Below are positions 6,650 through 12,146 of a stretch of 12,146 bases of DNA, one piece after another. This stretch comes from CAZFYZ01 sp964523735 (GTDB lineage: Bacteria; Armatimonadota; UBA5829), in assembly GCA_964523735.1 (NCBI GenBank), contig CAZFYZ010000113.1:1-12146 (forward strand), in the 5' to 3' direction. Numbering within the stretch: position 1 is the stretch's first letter; each line of letters begins with the position of its first letter. The position numbers were made by a program, and so were the translations under genes. A model generated the notes under the pieces. It ran no database searches. It was not told where the DNA came from and saw only the letters and a program-made list of their open reading frames with translations.

Positions 6650-7942
6650 ATGAGAATTCTTGAGACAGAGCGTGATTCCAGAAGTGAAGTACTAGCCGCG
6701 CTTTCTTCGGAGATAGCCAGGCCGAGCGCGGAAGTGCAGCGGATCGTCAGTGAGATCATCGCCGATGTGCAGAAGCGCGGCGATGAGGCCGTGATCGAAC
6801 TGGAGCGGAGGTTAGATGCTCCCGAGCTGCAGAGCATTCAGGTCACGGAAGACGAATTCGATGAGGCCTATCGGACAATCAGGCCGGAGCTTCTTCAGGC
6901 GTTCCGCACGGCCAAAGCCAACATTCAGGCATTCCACGAGAAGCAGCTCCCCAAATCCTGGATAGACGCTCAGGCGGACTTCACCTATGGGCAGATCGTC
7001 AGGCCGCTGGAGATCGCGGGCCTGTATGTGCCTGGAGTGCTTGCCCCACTCTACAGCACAGTATTGATGACGGCGATCCCGGCGATGGTGGCGGGGGTCA
7101 AGCGCGCCATCCTGTGCACGCCTCCTCGCAAGGACGGCTCTGTCGACGGCGCGATGCTTGTCGCGGCAAGAGAGTGCGGCGTCGGGGAAGTCTACAAGAT
7201 CGGCGGTGCCGTGGCAGCAGCCGCAATGGCTTTCGGCACAGCGACCGTGCCTCGCGTTGACAAGATCGCCGGTCCGGGCAACAACTTCTACCTGGAAGCC
7301 AAAAGGCAGCTCTCGGGCGTCGTCGGGACCGATTATCCGGCCGGGCCGAGCGAGATCGCAGTGATCGCTGACGACACCGCCAACCCAGCGTTCGTGGCTG
7401 CGGACATACTCTCCCAAGCTGAGCACGCCGCCGATTCGCGCTGCGTGATGTTGACTGACAGTCGGGCGCTCGCGGATGCGGTGCTGCGGGAGGTTCGGCA
7501 TCAAACTGAGTCAGCACCGCGCGCCGAGTACATCCGCGAGTCGCTAGAGCAGTTCGGCGTGATCGTGATCGGGCGTGACATGGACGAGTGCATTGAGCTT
7601 TCTAACACCTTCGCACCCGAGCACTTGGAGATAGCGATTGCCGAGCCGTGGGAAGCGGTCGGGAAGATCAAGAACGCCGGCACGATCATGGTCGGCCAGT
7701 ATACTCCGGTGCCCCTATGCGACTTTGCGGCGGGCCCCAACCACACTCTGCCGACCGGAGGCACTGCAAGGTTCAGCTCAGCGCTGAGTGTGGATGACTT
7801 CGTGAAGAAGAGCGGCTTGCTCTCATACACGCAGAAGGGGCTATCCGAGATCGCGCCCACGGTCATTGAGATGGCCACCGCCGAAGGACTGGACGCCCAC
7901 GCGAACACAGTGAAGATAAGAACGGGAGGGTGTGATGCCTGA
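6650..7942 (+). CDS. hisD: Histidinol dehydrogenase
   Basis: HisD carries out the last two steps of histidine synthesis, oxidising L-histidinol to L-histidine with two NAD+; it is a cytoplasmic zinc-dependent homodimer. The 430-residue length is that of the family. The expected zinc ligands are all present: Gln256 and His259 (SQAEH), Asp358 (CDFAAG) and His417 (DAHANTVKIR). The catalytic pair Glu324-His325 lies in FAPEHLE. Other family stretches are KIAGPGN, YPAGPSEIAVIAD and PNHTLPTGG. I chose the ATG at 6650 because AGGAG lies 11 bases upstream and the promoter TATAAT lies at 6616-6621. An in-frame ATG at 6629 sits almost on the predicted transcript start and could be used without a leader, adding seven residues. 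The stop overlaps the hisB start by eight bases. Identity is secure. Confidence 0.97.
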   Translation: MRILETERDSRSEVLAALSSEIARPSAEVQRIVSEIIADVQKRGDEAVIELERRLDAPELQSIQVTEDEFDEAYRTIRPELLQAFRTAKANIQAFHEKQLPKSWIDAQADFTYGQIVRPLEIAGLYVPGVLAPLYSTVLMTAIPAMVAGVKRAILCTPPRKDGSVDGAMLVAARECGVGEVYKIGGAVAAAAMAFGTATVPRVDKIAGPGNNFYLEAKRQLSGVVGTDYPAGPSEIAVIADDTANPAFVAADILSQAEHAADSRCVMLTDSRALADAVLREVRHQTESAPRAEYIRESLEQFGVIVIGRDMDECIELSNTFAPEHLEIAIAEPWEAVGKIKNAGTIMVGQYTPVPLCDFAAGPNHTLPTGGTARFSSALSVDDFVKKSGLLSYTQKGLSEIAPTVIEMATAEGLDAHANTVKIRTGGCDA

Positions 7943-8525
7943 CAGAAAAGCAAGGATCGAGCGCAAGACCAGGGAGACGCAGATCGCTGTCACGATCGAC
8001 CTGGACGGAACGGGAGACAGCAAGGTCGATACAGGCATCGGCTTCTTCGATCACATGCTCACACACTTGGCGAAGCACAGCCTCTGTGATATCAGCGTCG
8101 ACTGCCAGGGCGACTTACAGGTAGATGCGCATCATACGGTTGAGGATGTCGGCATCGCCCTGGGACAGGCCCTGGCGAAGGCGACTGGTGACAAGGCAGG
8201 AATTGCCAGATATGGTGCGGCGACTGTGCCGATGGACGAGGCGCTGGTGATGACCGCGCTGGACATCAGTGGACGAGGCTCGCTCTACTATGCGCTGGAG
8301 CTTCGCAAGGAGATGATCGGCGCGTTCGATTCCGAGCTGACGCCGGAGTTCTTCAGGGCTTTGGTGACCAACGCAGGCATCAACGCGCACATCCGCCAAC
8401 TCGATGGTCAGAACGGGCATCACATAGTCGAGGCCGCGTTCAAGTCCTTTGCACGGGCGCTAAGACAGGCCACAGAGAACGACCCAAGGATCCAAGGAGT
8501 GCCATCAACGAAAGGGACGCTGTAG
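7935..8525 (+). CDS. hisB: Imidazoleglycerol-phosphate dehydratase
   Basis: This is the sixth enzyme of histidine synthesis; it dehydrates imidazole glycerol phosphate to imidazole acetol phosphate in the cytoplasm, using two manganese ions in a 24-subunit particle. The 196-residue length fits the monofunctional form; the phosphatase domain of the enterobacterial fusion is absent. The metal-binding motifs are intact: GFFDHML with His40, DAHHTVED at 64-71 and GHHIVEA at 161-167. Start choice: ATG at 7935 with GGGAGG (7924-7929) five bases before it is better placed than the GTG at 7932. The gene overlaps hisD by eight bases, which suggests translational coupling. No hisC lies between hisD and hisB, and hisG, hisH, hisA and hisF are not in the window, so the pathway genes are scattered or lie elsewhere. 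Confidence 0.97.
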   Translation: MPDRKARIERKTRETQIAVTIDLDGTGDSKVDTGIGFFDHMLTHLAKHSLCDISVDCQGDLQVDAHHTVEDVGIALGQALAKATGDKAGIARYGAATVPMDEALVMTALDISGRGSLYYALELRKEMIGAFDSELTPEFFRALVTNAGINAHIRQLDGQNGHHIVEAAFKSFARALRQATENDPRIQGVPSTKGTL

Positions 8526-8541
8526 AGTCGGACTTGCGGCG

Positions 8542-9246
8542 ATGATCGAGCTCAACAAGAATCAGCGGCTGGTACTGATCGCATTGGCCGGGGTAGCAGT
8601 GATCGGTCTCACGATCACACACGCCCGTAACGTTGTGGGCAGGACGAGCGAGGTCGTGATCCGGGATCCCGGGGAACGTGGCGGCGCGGGCGTTGAGGCA
8701 GATGACTCCGATGCGATGCCACGGCCGCCCTCACCAAGTGATCTGGGCAAGGTCGTTACCCATGTGACGGGCTGTGTGAGAGCCCCTGGGGTCTACTCGC
8801 TGGATGAGGGCAAGCGGGTAGTCGACGCGATTCGTGTCGCAGGCGGAGCAAAGCCTCACGCCGATCTGGAAGCGCTAAATCTGGCCGCCAAGGTCACTGA
8901 TGGCTCGCGCATCTACGTTCCACCCAAAGGAGCGACTGTCTCACCTCCGAACGGTGTCAGGATTTCTCTTGCTCCAACAGCAACCGCATCCCGAGCCGGA
9001 CCGGCCGGCAGCGCATCCACTTCATCGTCCGCTAAGCTCACGGCCTTGGGCGATGGTGCCGTCTCAATCAATGCCGCTGACTCATCAGAACTGCAGCGTC
9101 TTCCGGGTGTCGGACCGTCCACAGCGGAGAAGATCATCGAGTATCGGGGGCAGATCGGTCGGTTCACCAGCGTCGAGCAGCTTCTCGATGTCAGAGGGAT
9201 TGGGCCAAAGAAGCTGGAGAAGATGCGGCCGTTTGTGGCGCTGTGA
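8542..9246 (+). CDS. comEA: ComEA-type competence DNA receptor with SLBB and helix-hairpin-helix domains
   Basis: ComEA binds double-stranded DNA at the cell envelope and hands it to the uptake channel ComEC during natural transformation. The 234-residue chain has the family's layout. A transmembrane anchor spans about residues 8-28, followed by a polar linker. A SLBB domain spans about 69-132 (VTGCVRAPGVYSLDEG, VVDAIRVAGGAK, GSRIYVPPKG). A Ser/Ala/Thr-rich linker leads to a double helix-hairpin-helix at 173-234 (SINAADSSELQRLPGVGPST, then FTSVEQLLDVRGIGPKKLEK). The two G-x-G hairpins are intact, so DNA binding is expected. The ATG at 8542 lies 16 bases after hisB and lacks a strong Shine-Dalgarno sequence, hinting at translation coupled to hisB. 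No comEC follows; a terminator comes straight after. Domain calls are secure; a role in transformation in this organism is inferred. Confidence 0.93.
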   Translation: MIELNKNQRLVLIALAGVAVIGLTITHARNVVGRTSEVVIRDPGERGGAGVEADDSDAMPRPPSPSDLGKVVTHVTGCVRAPGVYSLDEGKRVVDAIRVAGGAKPHADLEALNLAAKVTDGSRIYVPPKGATVSPPNGVRISLAPTATASRAGPAGSASTSSSAKLTALGDGAVSINAADSSELQRLPGVGPSTAEKIIEYRGQIGRFTSVEQLLDVRGIGPKKLEKMRPFVAL

Positions 9247-9258
9247 AAGCTACAGTAT

Positions 9259-9290
9259 TGGCGCCCCGACCTTGACAGGTCGGGGCGCCA
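9259..9290. terminator. Strong bidirectional hairpin after comEA
   Basis: A perfect 14-bp stem pairs 9259-9272 (TGGCGCCCCGACCT) with 9277-9290 (AGGTCGGGGCGCCA) around the loop TGAC. It starts 12 bases after the comEA stop and lies 19 bases past the stop of the converging collagen-like gene, so it can end both units. Neither side has a strong T tract, so efficiency without Rho or other factors is uncertain. Confidence 0.75.
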
Positions 9291-9309
9291 CTCAGATTGT
9301 CCTAAGATC

Positions 9310-9600
9310 TCAATCCGACGGTCCCGCTCCACCTTGCCCAGGAGTCGCACCGCCGGGTGCTCCCTGTGGCCCCGGTTCACCTTGTGGACCCTGGGGACCG
9401 GGAGGACCCGGGGTGCCTGGCGCAGGCGGGGTCGGCGGAGGTATCGGCGGAGGCTGCTGAACGATGATCGGCTCACGACTAGGCCCCCACCACAGGAAGT
9501 AGCTGGCAACCGCAACTCCCAGTATAACAAGTAGCACGATCGCGAGGGTAGCCCACGCGAACCCTTCTCCGGCATCATCGTGCACCACATGTGGACTCAT
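9310..9600 (-). CDS. Small membrane-anchored protein with collagen-like Gly-X-Y tail
   Basis: The gene encodes a 96-residue protein. I chose the ATG at 9600-9598 because AAGGA lies about seven bases upstream; the frame stays open to 9708, but that extension has no such site and no protein-like character. Residues 14-37 form one transmembrane helix (FAWATLAIVLLVILGVAVAS), ending in a WWGP motif. A proline-rich spacer follows (QQPPPIPPPTPPAP). From residue 62 come seven clean Gly-X-Y triplets (GTPGPPGPQGPQGEPGPQGA, then P), decaying into a glycine-rich end. The tail should lie outside the cytoplasmic membrane. Bacterial collagen-like tracts can form triple helices, but seven triplets are few, so a stable trimer is doubtful. 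The gene lies 165 bases downstream of the STN-like gene. Function is unknown. Confidence 0.72.
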   Translation of the reverse strand: MSPHVVHDDAGEGFAWATLAIVLLVILGVAVASYFLWWGPSREPIIVQQPPPIPPPTPPAPGTPGPPGPQGPQGEPGPQGAPGGATPGQGGAGPSD

Positions 9601-9765
9601 CGCGCTTCCTTTCTCGGGGGGCGTACCTAAACATGCAGCCGTGCCGGCCAAGATCGTCCCCCGCCGCACCGATAGACCCGGTGTGTGCCGACACGGAGAC
9701 ACTCTCATAATCCGGTTACCCCCGGGCTCTCGGCCCGAAACGGCAGGAGACGAACGAATCCACGC

Positions 9766-11616
9766 TTACGGCGGAGGTAGCGGCTCTGTTATCTTGTTCG
9801 CCGGCTCGCCCTTGGGCAAGGGAACTTCGTCGTCGGTCTTGAACGCCAATCCGGTAGTCAGCTTGAATGCGACGGGCGGATTGCCGGCACCAGGGTCGTA
9901 GGTGAACGTATAATCAACTATGTCGCTGCCCGTCTGCGTGAGTCGGATCGTCTGAGAAGCCCGTTGGACTCCAGCATAGGCTGCGCCTTTGGTAACGAGC
10001 GCTTCCTGCAGGGCCGACCACTGGCTATCGGTGAGTGAAGCCACCTGAAGCGCGCCATCGGACAGCTGCTTGTTCTGCTCGTCGCTCAACTGCGCGTAGA
10101 AGCGAAGGATGTGCCGGTTGCGAGCGGCGTCACCGGCACCCATTCGAACCAGCGCGGGGGTAAGCATGATCGTGTGGTCTATCTGATCGTCCCTCAGGTT
10201 GCCGATCTGCACCAGGTCGCTGAACTGCAGACCGTCCAGCATCCTGCCGCGCGCCGACCAGTAGCTGATCCAGACCTGAGGAACCTCATACGTCCGCTTG
10301 CGGAACCACTCCTGATCACGGAACCGCAGCAGCTTGCCCCGCTTCTCCCAGTTGGACCCAAACGCCGTGCGTATGGCCTCCAACTGTTCGCCTAGTGTCC
10401 TGTCGCCGCCATGCATGTTTGCCGGCTGGGACAGGAAGTAGTCAGAAACGATGTCGTAACCAGCCGAGGACAACGCCTTGAGCGCGCTGGGAAGGCCGAC
10501 GGTCACATTCTCGCTGAAAAGCGCAACCTTCGTGCGGAAGGCCGGGTCAGAGGTAACATCGCGGCCTGGTCCGGTGCCGGTCGTACCGAACTCCGCTGCG
10601 GCAGTCAGATCGGTCTGGAGTTGCTTCGCCACATCTTCTGTGGATCTGCCGGACTTCAGAGCCACAATGGCACGTCCAAGCACTCGAGCAATCGGGCTCG
10701 ATGGCTCAAAGAGTGGTATTTCGAAAGCCTCGACTCCATCGCCAATGCTGATCTTCCCAAGCAAGCTCTGCGTCATAACGTCGTCGCGGTCCAGAGGCGT
10801 CCTGTGGTTGATACTCACTTGGAGCCTCGCAAAGCGGGAAAGCAGCGAAGAGCGGTCCTCTGCCGCTCCAATGCTCTTCGTGAGCGAATCATAGGAGACC
10901 GCGATACGCTTAACCATCTCCTGCACCTGTGAAGGCAGCGTCGAGACCGGGAATCCAGCCTGCGTCCCCTGCATCAAGGCATTTCTCGCCTCCGGGAACG
11001 AGTTGACGAAGTCCGCGAGATCACGGCCAAGCGGCTCGGTCGCGAGTACATAGCGCCAAGGGTCGTTGGACTTCAAGGACTCGACAGCCGCAGCGTCCAA
11101 CGAGGACAGGTTCACGATGTCTGAGATCGCGTTCTCGCGCTTTCGCCGATCCGCGAGCGAGCGGGCGTCTTCGTTCTTGGATCTAAGCGATTCCTCTTCA
11201 GCGCGCTCTTCTGCGTCCTGCGAGAGCGTGTAGGTCCACTTGCCTGCCTCGCCGGCGCGGCTCCAGTGGAAACGAAGGGCAGATGACAACTCCCTCATCA
11301 GATCAGCAAGCTTCATGTCCCGCACGTAGACGATGACCTTGCGGTCGTAGACCATCCAGTCGTCTTTGTCGATGCCGGCGGTCATGGCTACACCAGTGGA
11401 TTCGCTGAGACTAGCCAGCACTTCCGCAATGCGCGCCCCTTCCGCGGAGAACCCAATCCGCTGATCGAGGCGAGTGTCATCGCCTTTGGCGAGAATATCT
11501 TCGGCAGCGCTCGCGGCCAGGCACGTTCCGCCCAGCAAGACAAGGATCAGCAGCAGCTTAGGGCCAAAGATGAAGCGGCAGGCGCGATTGGAGAACGGCT
11601 TTGCTGTAACTATCAT
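9766..11616 (-). CDS. Exported protein with two STN-like modules, function unknown
   Basis: The gene encodes a 616-residue protein that starts at the ATG at 11616-11614; the ribosome binding site is weak (AGGTGA about 11 bases upstream). A signal peptide with a long basic start covers residues 1-38 (core LLLILVLLGG, end AASAA). Residues 52-132 look like a secretin/TonB short N-terminal (STN) module: IGFSAEGARIAEVLASLSES, TGVAMTAG, RKVIVYVRDMKLADLMRELS, and a closing WTYTLSQD strand. A second, more divergent copy lies at about 372-438 (GLPSALKALSSAGYDIVSDY, TLGEQLEAIRTAFG, GKLLRFRDQEWFRKR), followed by YEVP. Between them, residues 134-165 are highly charged, and the rest is helical. No beta-barrel or secretin pore domain is present, so this is not a secretin or TonB receptor. 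It is probably periplasmic and may bind partners through the modules. It lies 74 bases after the membrane-protein gene, likely in one unit. Confidence 0.72.
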   Translation of the reverse strand: MIVTAKPFSNRACRFIFGPKLLLILVLLGGTCLAASAAEDILAKGDDTRLDQRIGFSAEGARIAEVLASLSESTGVAMTAGIDKDDWMVYDRKVIVYVRDMKLADLMRELSSALRFHWSRAGEAGKWTYTLSQDAEERAEEESLRSKNEDARSLADRRKRENAISDIVNLSSLDAAAVESLKSNDPWRYVLATEPLGRDLADFVNSFPEARNALMQGTQAGFPVSTLPSQVQEMVKRIAVSYDSLTKSIGAAEDRSSLLSRFARLQVSINHRTPLDRDDVMTQSLLGKISIGDGVEAFEIPLFEPSSPIARVLGRAIVALKSGRSTEDVAKQLQTDLTAAAEFGTTGTGPGRDVTSDPAFRTKVALFSENVTVGLPSALKALSSAGYDIVSDYFLSQPANMHGGDRTLGEQLEAIRTAFGSNWEKRGKLLRFRDQEWFRKRTYEVPQVWISYWSARGRMLDGLQFSDLVQIGNLRDDQIDHTIMLTPALVRMGAGDAARNRHILRFYAQLSDEQNKQLSDGALQVASLTDSQWSALQEALVTKGAAYAGVQRASQTIRLTQTGSDIVDYTFTYDPGAGNPPVAFKLTTGLAFKTDDEVPLPKGEPANKITEPLPPP

Positions 11617-11690
11617 GATGCACAGTCACCTGTGGAGAGGATCGCAGCCCAGCACTGCGGGCTGCTTATTGGATTACGACTCTGCCCGCC

Positions 11691-12146
11691 CTACTGTTCC
11701 ATCGGGTAGCTGGGTGGAGGCGGCGGACCGGGCTCTTCGGCAACGACCGCCGCGGGTCTGGGAGGACGCGCCAAGGCGACAAGAAGAACAGTGCCGAATA
11801 GAATCCGCACCAAGCCACCTATCCAGATCATACTGACCTGCCACCAGTGCGGGCGATCCATGAAGAGCATGTAGAGCCAGTCCCGCATAGACTCCGGCTT
11901 GATCAGGAGCAGAAGACTGGAAGCGATCACAAGAATCGCCCAGATGGCCAGCAGCAGCCGCAGACCGACAGCTCGCTCGAGCACGCCTATCAACAGCACC
12001 ACACTGAGGATCAGCCCAGGCAGACCCCAGAGATACAGCTGAGTCGAACGCACCAGGTCCGGCACGATGCCAAGCCACCAGCCAGTAAACGCAAGCTGTG
12101 ACAGGCCAAGCAGGATGATCAGAATCGCCAGGACATACAGGATCTT
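11691..12146 (-). CDS. Polytopic membrane protein with proline-rich tail, N-terminus outside the window
   Basis: The frame is open to the right edge, so the true start lies beyond 12146; 151 codons before the TAG stop are visible. A GTG at 12065 could be mistaken for a start, but the 27 codons before it encode a further hydrophobic helix (ILYVLAILIILLGLSQLAF) in the same style, so the gene is partial here. Four transmembrane segments are visible: that one, then YLWGLPGLILSVVLLIG, LRLLLAIWAILVIASSLLLL and MIWIGGLVRILFGTVLLVAL. A short polar tail follows, ending EEPGPPPPPSYPMEQ. No transporter, enzyme or channel motif is recognisable. It is the first visible gene of the minus-strand group leading to the STN-like protein. 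Confidence 0.7.
   Translation of the reverse strand, partial: KILYVLAILIILLGLSQLAFTGWWLGIVPDLVRSTQLYLWGLPGLILSVVLLIGVLERAVGLRLLLAIWAILVIASSLLLLIKPESMRDWLYMLFMDRPHWWQVSMIWIGGLVRILFGTVLLVALARPPRPAAVVAEEPGPPPPPSYPMEQ

Noticed and set aside
6812..7517. Minus-strand open frames of up to 230 codons opposite hisD
   Set aside because: hisD is certain on the other strand, and these translations have the His/Arg-rich character of antisense shadows.
9723..9737. CGGGC-TCTCG-GCCCG hairpin after the STN-like gene
   Set aside because: The stem has only five base pairs and no T tract, so it is not supportable as a terminator.

Overview
The window looks like ordinary chromosomal DNA from a diderm bacterium of moderately high GC, probably taken from a metagenome. 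The evidence is a lipoprotein-type M48 protease, a periplasmic Spy-like protein, several exported proteins with secretin/TonB-like (STN-like) modules or proline-rich tails, and a ComEA of the SLBB plus helix-hairpin-helix type beside hisD-hisB. This mix fits Armatimonadota or a related lineage. That placement is an inference from style and gene content, because no rRNA or other strong phylogenetic marker is present.

Left part (1-2666). A PhoPQ-activated pathogenicity-related (PqaA/AprA-type) secreted protein runs off the left edge on the minus strand. Upstream of it is a small MerR-like protein without a DNA-binding head. A 319-base divergent spacer holding a REP-like hairpin and two abutting dyads separates these from a plus-strand M48 metalloprotease lipoprotein. 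A small BON-domain protein converges on the protease gene.

Middle (2667-6650). A plus-strand periplasmic protein with two LTxxQ (Spy/CpxP-like) halves ends at a strong hairpin terminator. Facing it is a two-gene minus-strand unit: a membrane-anchored pseudopilin-like protein followed by a 788-residue exported solenoid protein of unknown function. Back-to-back sigma70-type promoters between this unit and hisD are the clearest regulatory signals in the window.

Right part (6650-12146). hisD and hisB overlap by 8 bases, and comEA follows after 16 bases, so two histidine-biosynthesis enzymes and a competence DNA receptor are probably co-transcribed. A 14-bp hairpin ends this unit. Beyond it, three minus-strand genes point back: a polytopic membrane protein that is incomplete at the right edge, a 616-residue exported protein with two STN-like modules, and a 96-residue membrane-anchored protein with a collagen-like Gly-X-Y tail.

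No mobile element, CRISPR array, phage gene, tRNA or rRNA was found. Apart from hisD, hisB, the MerR-like protein and the BON protein, every gene encodes an exported or membrane protein. I do not see a clear new biological system. The most interesting items are the uncharacterised envelope proteins, the headless MerR-like protein and the his-comEA linkage.
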